From assembly GCF_025398035.1 (NCBI RefSeq), contig NZ_CP104558.1, forward strand, positions 3,296,001 through 3,360,000: 64,000 nt of DNA. The letters are read 5' to 3'. The position numbers were made by a program, and so were the translations under genes. Below, piece after piece: positions 34,076-44,022 of the stretch. Origin of the DNA: Rossellomorea vietnamensis. Lineage in GTDB: Bacteria; Bacillota; Bacilli; Bacillales; Bacillaceae_B. How positions within the stretch are numbered: position 1 is the stretch's first letter; the number at the start of each line of letters is the position of its first letter. A model generated the notes under the pieces. The model ran no database searches and was not told the DNA's origin. It worked only from the letters and a program-made list of their open reading frames with translations.

Positions 34076-34847
34076 AGGCCAATTCCTCACTTATCACTTT
34101 GTCGATTTCCTTCTTTAAATAGCTCATGATATGTTCTTCGATTTTTACCATTTCTTCTTTATGGGCATCTCGTGGACGAGGGAGATCCACTTTGATATCT
34201 GCTAGAATCGTTCCGGGCCGGGTCCCCATGACGATGATCCGGTCTGATAGCTTGATAGACTCCGAGATACTGTGAGTGACGAAGAGTACGGTTTTTTTCG
34301 TCTCCATCCAGATTGTTTCAAGCTGATGATGGAGGCGGGAGCGGGTCTGTTCATCCAAGGCGCCGAATGGTTCATCCATGAGCAGGATCTCCGGATTCAT
34401 GGAGAGGGCACGGGCAATGGCCACCCGCTGCTGCATCCCGCCGGACAGTTCATGGGGATAATGATCCTGATAGTTTCCGAGCTGGACCATATGTAAGTAT
34501 TTGGCGGCCTGGGCCCTTGCTTCTTTCTTGGACATTTCTTTTTTTAGGGGAAATGTGACGTTGTCCCGTACATTCAGCCACGGAAACAGAGCAGCCTGCT
34601 GGAAGACCATGCCCCGGTCTTTTCCGGGTTTCTTTATCGGATTTCCGTCGACAAGGACTTCTCCCGATGTAGAGTCGGTCAAGCCTGCCACAATCGAAAG
34701 GAGGGTGGATTTCCCGCAACCCGATGGTCCCAGTATGGATACGAATTCGCCCTTATCAATCCCGAGATTAATCTCTTTTAACACTTCAGTGGGCTTACCC
34801 GTCTTATCAAGATATTGCTTATTTAAATGGTTGATCTCGATGAACAT
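34059..34847 (-). CDS. Sulfonate/nitrate/taurine-type ABC transporter ATPase
   Basis: A 262-residue ATPase with Walker [10 protein letters not shown] (about residue 40), Q-loop [11 protein letters not shown], signature LSGGMQQR, Walker [13 protein letters not shown] and the H-loop VTHS, in the SsuB/TauB branch (FALDEQTR-like D-loop region, MGTRPGTI). It heads the three-gene operon. AAGGGGTGATGAG precedes the ATG. Upstream on the minus strand are A/T-rich promoter-like sequences, and ATTCcgactaaactaataaGAAT could be a regulator site, but I cannot assign it to CymR with confidence. Confidence 0.9.
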   Translation of the reverse strand: MFIEINHLNKQYLDKTGKPTEVLKEINLGIDKGEFVSILGPSGCGKSTLLSIVAGLTDSTSGEVLVDGNPIKKPGKDRGMVFQQAALFPWLNVRDNVTFPLKKEMSKKEARAQAAKYLHMVQLGNYQDHYPHELSGGMQQRVAIARALSMNPEILLMDEPFGALDEQTRSRLHHQLETIWMETKKTVLFVTHSISESIKLSDRIIVMGTRPGTILADIKVDLPRPRDAHKEEMVKIEEHIMSYLKKEIDKVISEELAYEHSS

Positions 34848-35148
34848 CTCATCACCCCTTATCTCATAATTCTTATTAGTTTAGTCGGAATATAAATAAT
34901 ACAATTATAGTATATTGGGGGAGGTTGTCAAGGTTTCCTTTATTTTGGAAACAGAAAAAAAGGAGGGTTTGTCAACCTAATCGGGATAATTGTAAATAAA
35001 ATGAAAAAATATCCAAATAAATGAAATATTCACAGGGTCAGCATCGTCTAATGTATATAAAGGAAAAACGGGGAGAATGGGATGATTCGATCTACACGTT
35101 TCTCGTGCCATGCGTTAAAAAATTTCCCTTTATGACAGGAGGAAAAAA
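34848..35148. other. Divergent intergenic region
   Basis: About 300 bases holding the promoters of the ABC operon (minus) and the unknown gene at 35149 (plus). A/T-rich, with GGTTGTCAA (about 34922) and TTTGTCAACC (about 34968) as a loose inverted pair. No gene seen. Confidence 0.35.
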
Positions 35149-36114
35149 ATGAAAAATGTAAACAAAGAAAACCCTTCACGAACTTCAAAAATTTGGAAAG
35201 GTGATAAACGGGGTAGTCTCATTGCAACAGCACTTGGTATTTTCGTATTTTCATTGCTTACCATTTACATCATTTCAGGAACAGAGAAAGAACCGGAACA
35301 TGAACGATATGTTCAGGCAGAGGAGGAAAACCCAGCAGTTTATGAAGAGATAGAAGGGAACTTGCAGAGTACAGAAGCTGGCCAAATGTTAAACTCTATA
35401 GAAGAGTACAAATTGAAGTCGGCTCAGTATCTTAAAAAAATGGCAGTGGAACCAAGGACGGGGGTCGAGGAAGTTGACCAAAAGACAGAGAAGATAACGG
35501 ACCAAGAAAACCGTTTAGAAAACAAAAAAAAGTCTGTCATAGTGGAGGACGAAACCAATAAGCCGAAAGCAGAAGCTGAAGAGAATAAGCGTAAGGAAGA
35601 AGAGAGAGTGGCCCAAAAGCGCAAAGAAGAACAAGCTTCGAAACCAAAAGAAATGAACTCAAGCGTTCCGGTGACGAAAGAAAAAGAAGAAAGCGTAGAT
35701 GAGAGCAGTCCGGAAGATGAGCTGTACCCGATGGAATTTACGATGACAGACCCCAACGGCCATACGTTTAAACTGAGTCGAGATTTCAGTATCTATAAAA
35801 TCGGAAAAGGATATGACGATATTGCGAGAAGATATGGAGCGCGTTTTTATTACACTCCAAACTCGGATGTGTCGTATGTCATCATTGGAAGGAAAATCAT
35901 CGCCACCGTTTCACTTGTATCAGCTGCCAATGTGGAGTATAAAGACCTTTTTATCGACCTGATGACCTTCCAGTCTAAACAGTATACAAGGGAAGAGTTC
36001 GCAGCCTTGGTTGACACTGTCATCCAGAGCGGAGAACCTTATATTGTCGAGGAAGGGGACTCGGGAGAATTATTAAAGGTGGAAAATGGAACAATCGTTT
36101 ATCATAGTTGGTAG
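35149..36114 (+). CDS. Membrane-anchored protein with Lys/Glu-rich linker, unknown function
   Basis: A 321-residue protein with GACAGGAGG ahead of the ATG. After a basic N-terminal tail there is one membrane helix (residues about 23-42, SLIATALGIFVFSLLTIYII), then a long charged, probably helical or disordered stretch to about residue 195 rich in Lys and Glu, and a compact C-terminal domain of about 125 residues (PMEFTMTDPNGHTFKLSRDF to the end). I do not recognise the C-terminal domain. Orientation is likely C-terminus outside. The gene is monocistronic with its own terminator. The long charged spacer suggests it spans the cell wall or interacts with an anionic polymer, but that is speculation. 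Confidence 0.75.
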   Translation: MKNVNKENPSRTSKIWKGDKRGSLIATALGIFVFSLLTIYIISGTEKEPEHERYVQAEEENPAVYEEIEGNLQSTEAGQMLNSIEEYKLKSAQYLKKMAVEPRTGVEEVDQKTEKITDQENRLENKKKSVIVEDETNKPKAEAEENKRKEEERVAQKRKEEQASKPKEMNSSVPVTKEKEESVDESSPEDELYPMEFTMTDPNGHTFKLSRDFSIYKIGKGYDDIARRYGARFYYTPNSDVSYVIIGRKIIATVSLVSAANVEYKDLFIDLMTFQSKQYTREEFAALVDTVIQSGEPYIVEEGDSGELLKVENGTIVYHSW

Positions 36115-36145
36115 AATGAGGCAGTCATCTATATAAGTCCCAACA

Positions 36146-36175
36146 AGAGGCATCCTGTGGAGGGATGTCTTTTTT
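36146..36175 (+). terminator. Rho-independent terminator
   Basis: AGGCATCC pairs with GGATGTCT (one G-U pair), followed by T residues. Confidence 0.7.
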
Positions 36176-36343
36176 ATGACGTGGAAATCATATATCAACC
36201 TGTATTTTAGAAGGTCAGATCCCGCCCCCGGCAAAGACCTCCTCTTCTTTCCCATCATCCCCTCACAAATATCTGAAATGGTTAGCCCTTTTGCACACCA
36301 TTCTCCATATCTAGTAAAAAAATAGGAAAAAATAATGATTTTA

Positions 36344-36377
36344 TTTACTAAAATGTTTACTATAATAGCGCTTTCAC
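36344..36377 (+). promoter_or_regulatory. Symporter promoter: LacI-type operator, -10 box and cre-like site
   Basis: TTTACTAAAAT (36344-36354) is the operator motif also found upstream of galK and the ABC importer. TATAAT lies at 36361-36366 with no clear -35. TAATAGCGCTTTCAC (36363-36377) has the cre core TGAAAGCG on the minus strand but misses two consensus positions. Confidence 0.55.
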
Positions 36378-36465
36378 GTTATACTGGTTTTAAAGATTTA
36401 GAAAAGTCTCCATTCAACTTGGATGAATGGTTAAAAAGAGAGGTCAAGGGAGAGGAGCTACACCT

Positions 36466-38052
36466 ATGTTATTCACAATTGTTTCCTTCATATTTTTCAC
36501 ACTTCTTGTTGCGTTGATTTCGTATTGGAAAACAAGGGACGAGGATCTGGGCACACAGGAGGGGTACTTTCTTGCAGGGCGCAGCCTGACCGGCTGGGTG
36601 ATCGGGGGATCGCTCATGCTGACGAACTTATCGACAGAGCAGCTCATCGGGTTAAATGCTCAAGGTTACTCTGACAATATGTCGGTGATGGGCTGGGAAG
36701 TCGGGTCAGCGATTGCCCTTGTTCTTGTCGCGTTTTATCTGCTTCCCCGCTATTTAAAAGGGGGAATCACGACGATTCCTGATTTTTTGGAAGAACGATT
36801 TGATTCAAGTACGAAGCAGATCGTGACGATTCTCTTCCTGTTTGGATATGTCTTTAACTTATTGCCTCCCATCCTTTATTCAGGGGCGGTTGCGCTTTCC
36901 GGGATCTTCAATGTTCCTGAAATGCTAGGAGTGGACCGCACGACTGCACTTTGGATCACGGTATGGTCAATTGGGATCATCGGTTCCCTGTATGCCATTT
37001 TTGGTGGATTGAAAGCGGTTGCTGTGTCCGATACGATCAACGGGATCGGATTATTGATCGGCGGCTTGATGATACCGGTCATCGGTTTGTTTGTTCTCGG
37101 GGATGGTTCCCTTTTCAGTGGATTTAACACCATCATGGAAAACACGCCTGAGAAATTGAATGCGATCGGGAAACCTGAGGATCCGGTTCCGTTCAGTACG
37201 ATGTTTACGGGTATGCTTCTCGTCAACCTTTTCTATTGGGGGACGGCTCAGCACATCATGCAGCGTGCCCTCGCCGCGAAGAATCTGAAGGAAGGTCAGA
37301 AAGGGGTCCTGATCGCAGCCGCACTCAAATTGATTGGACCATTTTTCTTGATTCTGCCTGGTATTATCGCGTTTAACATGTTCGGTGAAAATCTTGAGCC
37401 GACGGATGCCTATCCGCGACTGGTGAATGAAATCCTGCCGACACCACTTGTCGGATTCTTTGCAGCCGTGTTGTTCGGAGCGATTCTATCATCATTCAAC
37501 TCAGCGTTGAATTCGTCAGTGACGCTGTTTACGTTAAATATTTACAAGCCATACGTTAAGCCCGGTGCGTCGGACAAGCAGCTTGTGAAAAACGGGAAGT
37601 ATTTTGGGGTACTGCTGGCAGTATTTGCGATGATCCTGGCACCGCTCATCGAAAAGGCGCCTCAAGGATTCTTCCAGTATCTACAGATAGTAAATGGTTT
37701 TTATAATGTGCCGATCTTCACCATCATCATTGTCGGGTACATGACGAAGCGGGTACCTGCCATTGCAGCGAAAATTTCCCTCTTTGTATTCATTACGTTG
37801 TATGCGATTACACAGCTGTTCTGGGATACAGGCCTTCACTTCCTTCATATCCTGGGAATTCTGTTCGTGCTATGTTCCGCACTGATGCTCCTGATCGGGA
37901 AGTTCAAACCGAGAGATACGGAATATAGGCTGGAGGAGTCACATAAAGTCGATATGACTCCATGGAAAATCGTCTATCCGATCGGGGTCGCCTGTACGAT
38001 TGCGATGATCATCATTTATATGGTTTTCTCTCCACTGGGAATAGGAGCATAA
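36466..38052 (+). CDS. Sodium/solute symporter (SSS/SLC5), likely sugar
   Basis: A 528-residue protein with about fourteen membrane helices. The ATG at 36466 follows GGGAGAGGAG and starts right before the first helix; the upstream ATG at 36427 would add a basic, unhelpful tail. Typical SGLT-like segments include YFLAGRSLTGWVIGGSLMLTNLSTEQLIGLNAQGY and the sodium-site region LSSFNSALNSSVTLF. It resembles the Vibrio sodium/galactose symporter branch. Its place directly before galKET and its operator shared with the galactoside genes make galactose or glucose the probable substrate. Confidence 0.85.
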   Translation: MLFTIVSFIFFTLLVALISYWKTRDEDLGTQEGYFLAGRSLTGWVIGGSLMLTNLSTEQLIGLNAQGYSDNMSVMGWEVGSAIALVLVAFYLLPRYLKGGITTIPDFLEERFDSSTKQIVTILFLFGYVFNLLPPILYSGAVALSGIFNVPEMLGVDRTTALWITVWSIGIIGSLYAIFGGLKAVAVSDTINGIGLLIGGLMIPVIGLFVLGDGSLFSGFNTIMENTPEKLNAIGKPEDPVPFSTMFTGMLLVNLFYWGTAQHIMQRALAAKNLKEGQKGVLIAAALKLIGPFFLILPGIIAFNMFGENLEPTDAYPRLVNEILPTPLVGFFAAVLFGAILSSFNSALNSSVTLFTLNIYKPYVKPGASDKQLVKNGKYFGVLLAVFAMILAPLIEKAPQGFFQYLQIVNGFYNVPIFTIIIVGYMTKRVPAIAAKISLFVFITLYAITQLFWDTGLHFLHILGILFVLCSALMLLIGKFKPRDTEYRLEESHKVDMTPWKIVYPIGVACTIAMIIIYMVFSPLGIGA

Positions 38053-38064
38053 AATCGATAACGG

Positions 38065-38091
38065 ACAGTCAGGCCAACGCCTGACTGTTTT
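38065..38091 (+). terminator. Rho-independent terminator
   Basis: ACAGTCAGGC pairs perfectly with GCCTGACTGT over a 4-base loop, followed by TTTTC. Confidence 0.82.
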
Positions 38092-38124
38092 CGTCTATAT
38101 CTACCTAGAAGCAGAATGAAGAAG

Positions 38125-38198
38125 TTAGTAAAACTTTTACTAAAATTTTATTGAAATTTCATCACTATTGTTTTATCATAAGATTGAAAGCGGTTTCT
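38125..38198 (+). promoter_or_regulatory. galKET promoter with LacI-type operator and cre box
   Basis: TTAGTAAAACTTTTACTAA (38125-38143) is an inverted repeat with perfect 9-base arms. TTGAAA (38151-38156), 17 bases, TATCAT (38174-38179) form the promoter. TTGAAAGCGGTTTCT (38184-38198) fits the cre consensus fully and lies over the start point. Confidence 0.78.
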
Positions 38199-38268
38199 GT
38201 ATTTTCAGTCAACGCGAAATGCACGAGAAAAAAATGGAAGATTGGGATAAAACGTAGGAGGAATCAGC

Positions 38269-39450
38269 ATGCATGTTGGGCAACTTTTAAGGAGCTTTAA
38301 TGATATTTTCGGCAGCGGAGCGAACCGTGTTTTCTTTGCTCCCGGACGGATCAATTTAATCGGGGAACACACAGATTATAACGGCGGGCATGTGTTTCCA
38401 TGTGCCATCACGTTCGGCACCTATGCGGTGGCGCGGAGACGGGAAGACCGGCTGGTCCGCCTGTATTCGCTGAATTTTGAACATACGGGGGTCATGGAAT
38501 TCAACCTCGATCGTTTAGAGTATGATATAGATCATGACTGGGCGAATTATCCGAAGGGGATGATCCGGTATGTGAAGGAAGCGGGACATTCCGTCGAAAG
38601 TGGAATGGACGTCCTTTTCTACGGCAACATTCCCAATGGGGCCGGATTGTCTTCATCAGCATCCATTGAACTGGCGACAGGGGTCATGCTCCAAGGATTA
38701 TTCAATCTATCCATCGACCGCATTGACCTCGTCAAGACGGGACAAAAGGTGGAGAATGAATTCATTGGTGTCAACAGCGGGATCATGGATCAATTTGCGA
38801 TTGGAATGGGAAGAAAGGGAGCGGGGATCTTACTGGATACGAACACACTCCGATATGAATATGCCCCGATTGATTTGGAGGATCACAGTATTATCATCAT
38901 GAATTCCAATAAGCGCCGGGAGCTTGCCGGATCAAAATACAATGAACGGAGAACGGAATGCGAATCGGCTCTTCAAAGCCTGCAATCGGTGACGGATATC
39001 GGTTCACTCGGTGAATTGACAGAAGAGGAGTTCGAACTCCACAAGCATGTGATTCAGGATTCGACAGAAAGGAAACGTGCCAAGCACGCGGTTTACGAAA
39101 ATCGCCGGACGCTTCAGGCTCTTCAATATTTGAAAAATGATCAGCTTCAGAAGTTCGGGGAATTGATGAACGCATCCCATATCTCACTTCGGGACGATTA
39201 TGAAGTGACGGGGAAAGAACTGGATGCACTTGTGGAAGCAGCCTGGGAGCAGCCGGGTGTCGTCGGCGCGAGGATGACCGGAGCAGGGTTCGGCGGATGC
39301 GCGATTGCCATCGTGGAACGTGACTGTGTAGAAGGATTCATTGACGCTGTTGCCGGAAAGTATGAGGAAGCGGTCGGGTATGAGGCGACCTTCTATGTAG
39401 CGGATATCGGAAATGGTGCGACAGAATTAGATAAAGAGGTGATCGTATGA
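38269..39450 (+). CDS. galK: Galactokinase
   Basis: A 393-residue GHMP kinase that phosphorylates galactose at C1, first step of the Leloir pathway. The galactokinase signature [19 protein letters not shown], the GHMP ATP loop [12 protein letters not shown] and the C-terminal [12 protein letters not shown] are all present. TAGGAGG precedes the ATG by a few bases. It overlaps galE by 4 bases. Expression should need both galactoside induction and absence of glucose, given the operator and cre box upstream. Confidence 0.96.
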   Translation: MHVGQLLRSFNDIFGSGANRVFFAPGRINLIGEHTDYNGGHVFPCAITFGTYAVARRREDRLVRLYSLNFEHTGVMEFNLDRLEYDIDHDWANYPKGMIRYVKEAGHSVESGMDVLFYGNIPNGAGLSSSASIELATGVMLQGLFNLSIDRIDLVKTGQKVENEFIGVNSGIMDQFAIGMGRKGAGILLDTNTLRYEYAPIDLEDHSIIIMNSNKRRELAGSKYNERRTECESALQSLQSVTDIGSLGELTEEEFELHKHVIQDSTERKRAKHAVYENRRTLQALQYLKNDQLQKFGELMNASHISLRDDYEVTGKELDALVEAAWEQPGVVGARMTGAGFGGCAIAIVERDCVEGFIDAVAGKYEEAVGYEATFYVADIGNGATELDKEVIV

Positions 39451-40442
39451 ACGTGTTAGTACTGGGTGGTGCAGGATATGTCGGATCTCATGCGGTGTAT
39501 CAGCTTGTCGAACAGGGTTATAGAACCATCGTAGTGGATAATCTCGAAACGGGGCACAGAGGCGCCGTTCATGAGGAAGCAGTTTTTTATCAGGGAGATA
39601 TCAGGGACAAGGATTTCCTTCGATCTGTATTTGAAAAAGAACAAATCGACGGAGTCATCCATTTTGCCGCGAATTCCCTGGTCGGCGAATCGATGGAGAA
39701 TCCATTGAAGTACTTTGATAACAATGTGTACGGCACACAGTCGACCCTTGAAGTGATGAATGAATTCGGTGTGAAGCATATCGTGTTCTCGTCTACGGCT
39801 GCAACGTACGGTGAGCCTGAACAGGTGCCGATTACGGAGAAGATGAAGACGGACCCGACGAACGCTTACGGTGAAACGAAGCTCGCCATGGAGAAGATGA
39901 TGAGATGGTGTGATGAAGCCTATGGAATCAAGTTTGTTTCGCTGCGCTATTTCAATGTGGCGGGAGCCCGGGGTGTAATCGGGGAGGATCATGCTCCTGA
40001 AACCCATCTGATTCCGATCATCCTTCAGGTGGCCCTCGGTCAGCGTGAACATATCACGATTTTTGGAGAGGACTATGATACGCCTGACGGTACGTGCATA
40101 CGGGACTACATCCACGTGGACGACCTGATCGAAGCGCATATCCTGGCCCTCGATTACCTGAAGCGTACAGGGGAAAGCAATATCTTCAACCTCGGAAGCA
40201 GCCGGGGCTTTTCAGTGAAAGAAATGATTCATGCGGCAAGGGAAGTGACGGGCCATCCGATTCCGGAGAAAATCGGGGAACGAAGAGCTGGAGATCCGAG
40301 CAAACTGATCGCGTCTTCGGAAAAGGCCAAAAAAGTGATGGGCTGGGAGCCATCCCGCACCTCGATTGAAACCATGATCGGGGATGCCTGGAAGTGGCAC
40401 GAAACCCATCCGAATGGTTATGACGATAGAAAGGGAGAGTGA
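39447..40442 (+). CDS. galE: UDP-glucose 4-epimerase
   Basis: A 331-residue short-chain dehydrogenase-type epimerase. The NAD-binding [14 protein letters not shown] starts at residue 7; the catalytic Ser/Thr lies in [11 protein letters not shown] and the YxxxK pair in [11 protein letters not shown]. Length and C-terminus ([12 protein letters not shown]) are normal for GalE. It lies between galK and galT in a tightly packed operon, converting UDP-galactose to UDP-glucose. Confidence 0.95.
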   Translation: MNVLVLGGAGYVGSHAVYQLVEQGYRTIVVDNLETGHRGAVHEEAVFYQGDIRDKDFLRSVFEKEQIDGVIHFAANSLVGESMENPLKYFDNNVYGTQSTLEVMNEFGVKHIVFSSTAATYGEPEQVPITEKMKTDPTNAYGETKLAMEKMMRWCDEAYGIKFVSLRYFNVAGARGVIGEDHAPETHLIPIILQVALGQREHITIFGEDYDTPDGTCIRDYIHVDDLIEAHILALDYLKRTGESNIFNLGSSRGFSVKEMIHAAREVTGHPIPEKIGERRAGDPSKLIASSEKAKKVMGWEPSRTSIETMIGDAWKWHETHPNGYDDRKGE

Positions 40443-40448
40443 CGGAGG

Positions 40449-41954
40449 ATGAGCATTTTCTTGACTGTGGACACATTGATCGATAAAGCGGTAACGGCCG
40501 AATTGATCGGGAAAGAAGATGAAGTCTATGCACGTAACCGGATCCTTGCCCTTTTGAAATTGGAAGCGTACCAGGCGGAAGGGACGGATCAATCTGAAAA
40601 AGCCTCGATTCCGGACCTGCTTGAAGTGCTGACGGCATACGCAGTGGAAAAAGGCATCATCGAAGATCTGTTTGATGAAAAAGAAATGCTTTCTGCAACC
40701 GTGATGGACTGCCTGGTGGCCCGTCCCTCGGTGATCAATCAAACGTTCGCGGCCCATTACAAGAAGGATCCCAAACAGGCAACGGATTACTTTTACCAGC
40801 TGAGTCAGGACAGCAACTACATCCAGACGAAGCGGATCAGTCAAAACATCAGCTACAAAGTGGATTCTGAGTACGGGGAACTGGACATTACGATCAATCT
40901 ATCGAAGCCGGAGAAAGATCCCAAGCAAATCGCCCTGGAAAAATCCATGCCGAAAAAAGATCAAACGTACCCACAGTGCCTGCTTTGTGTGGAGAATGAA
41001 GGGTATGAGGGCCGGATCGGTCATCCGGCAAGGGCGAATCACCGGATGATCCGCCTGAATCTTGCGAATGAAAGCTGGATGCTGCAATATTCCCCTTACG
41101 TCTATTACAATGAACACAGCATTGTCTTATCGGAAACCCATCGACCGATGGAGATCAATCGTGCCGGATTCGAGCGGCTGCTTCATTTCGTTGATCAGTT
41201 CCCACATTATTTTGCCGGTTCGAATGCCGACCTTCCGATTGTGGGGGGATCGATCCTTTCCCATGATCATTATCAGGGAGGGCATTACGAATTTGCCATG
41301 GAAAAGGCGGAAATCGATTTTACCTTTTCAATGAGTCATCACCCTGAAGTGGGGGCCGGGATTGTGAAATGGCCGATGTCCGTGGTCCGCTTGAACAGTG
41401 GGAACATGGAAGCCCTGCTTGCGGCTGCGGAAGAGGTTTTATCAGAGTGGAGAAGGTATAGTGATCCCGAATCAGACGTCCTTGCCTTTACAGGGGACAC
41501 ACCTCATAACACGATTACCCCCATCGCCCGCATGCGTGACGGGAAGTATGAAATGGATCTTGTCCTGAGGAACAATCGAACGGATGAAAAGCATCCCATG
41601 GGAATCTTTCATCCTCATGAAGATGTTCACCATATAAAGAAAGAAAACATCGGCTTGATCGAAGTGATGGGGCTGGCCGTTCTGCCTGCCCGGTTGAAAG
41701 AGGAACTTGGAGAAGTAGAGAAAGCCTTGTCAGGTGAAGATCACCATGTGGCCGATTATCATCTTCCGTGGGTGGGAGAGCTGAAGGAGCGTTATCAGAA
41801 CGTGACTGCAGACAATGTTTCAGGCATCGTCAAAGAAGAGCTCGGTAAGAAATTCGCCCGCGTCCTTGAAGACGCCGGTGTATTCAAGCGGAATGAACAA
41901 GGACAGCAGGCATTCAAGCGGTTTGTTCAAAAGTTTGAGTCATCAGATAGATAA
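40449..41954 (+). CDS. galT: UDP-glucose:hexose-1-phosphate uridylyltransferase, class II
   Basis: A 501-residue GalT of the Firmicute class II type (unlike the shorter HIT-motif class I enzyme), with [28 protein letters not shown] split over residues 130-165 and [14 protein letters not shown] around residue 270. It swaps UMP between UDP-glucose and galactose-1-phosphate. GGAGG is directly before the ATG with GGGAG a little further up. A hairpin with a short T-rich tail follows. Confidence 0.93.
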   Translation: [501 protein letters not shown]

Positions 41955-41980
41955 GCAATCGTGAAAAAATATTGAAAGGG

Positions 41981-42018
41981 AAATAAGAAACCAGAGTAAG
42001 TGCGGGTTTCTTATTTTC
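41981..42018 (+). terminator. Probable terminator or attenuator after galT
   Basis: AAATAAGAAACC pairs perfectly with GGTTTCTTATTT; the tail TCTCTATAC is weak, so readthrough into the beta-galactosidase gene is likely. Confidence 0.6.
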
Positions 42019-42047
42019 TCTATACTAAACCAAAGTGGGGGATAACT

Positions 42048-43991
42048 ATGTTTTTAGGTGTCGATTACTATCCGGAGCATTGGGATATCGATTTGATAGA
42101 TGAAGACCTTTCACGGATGAAAGACATGGGCGTGAATATGGTCAGGATCGGCGAGTTCGCCTGGCACTTGATGGAGAAGGAAGAAGGCCGATTCGATTTC
42201 TCCTTTTTTGACCATGTGCTGGAAAAAGTCAAAGCGAACGGAATGAACGCGATGTTCGGGACACCGACGGCGACATTTCCAGCGTGGCTGGCAAACAGAT
42301 ATCCCGATATCCTCAATGAAGATATCAATGGAGTGAAAAAATCGTTCGGTGGAAGAAGGCAGTATTGCTTTAACTCTGAAACGTATCAGAAATACTCCAT
42401 GCGCATCGCTGAAAAATTGATCACTCATTACCGTGACGAAGAAGCCATCGTTTCATGGCAGATCGATAATGAATTGGGGCATGAAGATAGTGACATGTGC
42501 TACTGCGGTAGCTGCCTGCGTGGATTCCAGGAGTTCCTGGAGGAGAAATATGGGTCCATTGATGAATTGAATGAGCGATGGGGGACGATTTTCTGGGGAC
42601 AGACGTATAACGGATTCTCTGAAATCCCGGTTCCCAAACAAACGATCACCGTTCATAATCCGGCGATGATGCTCGATTGGTCCCGTTTCCGTTCAAAGTC
42701 GTTGAGCCGATTTGCCCTGAAGCATGTGGACCTTGCGAAGCGGTTGAAGGGTGATCATCAGACCGTGACGACGAATCTTCCGGGAGGATTGTTCGGAAAG
42801 TGGTTTGATTCCAATGAGTTTTCACGGGATCTCGATTTTGTTTCCTATGATAATTATCCTGTGTGGGGAGGCTTGAAGGAACCGATTTCCCCGGCCCACC
42901 TGTCCATGACCCTGGATTTTATCAGAGGATTGAAGAAGCAGAACTTCTGGATCGTCGAAGAACTGATGGGGGCCCAGGGGCATGATGTGATCGGATATTT
43001 ACCACGGCCGAACCAGGCAAAAGTGTGGGCGTGGCACGCGTTTGCCCACGGCTGTTCCAATATGCTCTTCTTCCGCTGGCGCGGGATGAACCGGGGAGCC
43101 GAACAATACTGCCTGGGGATCCTTGACAGCAACAACCGTACGACACGGAAGTTCAATGAAGTGAAGAAATTTTTCAATGAAGTGAAAGAATATGAGGAGC
43201 TATTCAATTCTCCTGTCAAAGCGGATGTGGCTCTGTTATACGATTTCGATAATATCTGGTCATGGCGGATCCAGCAGCAGAACCCGAGCATCGACTTCAC
43301 GGAAGAAGTCCTTCGTTTGTATGAACCGTTCCATAAGCAAAATACAGCGATCGACGTATTGAGATATGATCAGGATTTTTCAGCGTACAAGGTTGTACTC
43401 GTTCCTGTCCCTCAACTCATCGATCCCGCATTGACGGAGAGGCTTGAGGAATTCACCCGGAACGGCGGGAGGGTCATCGTGTCGTACCGTGCAGGGGTGA
43501 AGGATAAGGACAATAATCTCGTGTTCGGGAGCATGATCCCGGGAGGATTGTCCCCGCTTCTCGGCATAGAAGTGGAAGAATCCGAATCGCTTCATGAAGG
43601 ACAGTCTGTACCCGTCGTGTCCACCGATTCAGATCGAAGGACGACGGCGGAATACTGGCGGGATCTGGTGAACCTGACGACGGCAACGTCCCTCTATCGC
43701 TATGATGACCCATTTTACAATGAGTACGCCTGTGTGACGGAGAATACAGTCGGATCCGGGAAGGCGTATTATATCGGAGCAGGAATCGAGAAGAGGATCG
43801 TGGAAGAGATTACAGCGAAAGCCGCTGGCGAGGCAGGTATCGAAACCGTCGAAACCAATCCTGGAGTCGAAGTTGTCTCAAGAACCGTCGAAGGGAAGGC
43901 ATACAGGGTCATCATCAATCATAACGGCTATGAAGAAACGTTTGGTGAACTGACGTTAAAGCCTTATGACTGCGTGATAGCAGAAGTGTAG
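42048..43991 (+). CDS. GH42 beta-galactosidase
   Basis: A 647-residue cytoplasmic glycoside hydrolase of family 42. The ATG at 42048 follows GTGGGGGAT and begins FLGVDYYPEHW, the family's usual N-terminus; the longer frame is rejected. The acid/base Glu lies in QIDNELGHED (about residue 143) and the nucleophile in FWIVEELMGAQGH (about 305); four Cys around residues 105-160 (CYCGSC) could bind zinc as in other GH42 enzymes. It releases galactose from beta-galactosides for GalK. Symporter, ABC importer and Leloir genes surround it. Confidence 0.93.
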   Translation: MFLGVDYYPEHWDIDLIDEDLSRMKDMGVNMVRIGEFAWHLMEKEEGRFDFSFFDHVLEKVKANGMNAMFGTPTATFPAWLANRYPDILNEDINGVKKSFGGRRQYCFNSETYQKYSMRIAEKLITHYRDEEAIVSWQIDNELGHEDSDMCYCGSCLRGFQEFLEEKYGSIDELNERWGTIFWGQTYNGFSEIPVPKQTITVHNPAMMLDWSRFRSKSLSRFALKHVDLAKRLKGDHQTVTTNLPGGLFGKWFDSNEFSRDLDFVSYDNYPVWGGLKEPISPAHLSMTLDFIRGLKKQNFWIVEELMGAQGHDVIGYLPRPNQAKVWAWHAFAHGCSNMLFFRWRGMNRGAEQYCLGILDSNNRTTRKFNEVKKFFNEVKEYEELFNSPVKADVALLYDFDNIWSWRIQQQNPSIDFTEEVLRLYEPFHKQNTAIDVLRYDQDFSAYKVVLVPVPQLIDPALTERLEEFTRNGGRVIVSYRAGVKDKDNNLVFGSMIPGGLSPLLGIEVEESESLHEGQSVPVVSTDSDRRTTAEYWRDLVNLTTATSLYRYDDPFYNEYACVTENTVGSGKAYYIGAGIEKRIVEEITAKAAGEAGIETVETNPGVEVVSRTVEGKAYRVIINHNGYEETFGELTLKPYDCVIAEV

Positions 43992-44022
43992 AACGTATCA
44001 TGATCGGAGAAAAGGATGATGG

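Noticed and set aside
34848..34920. CymR or S-box control of the sulfonate-type ABC operon
   Set aside because: The inverted ATTC...GAAT elements are too loose, and no S-box fold with terminator is visible.
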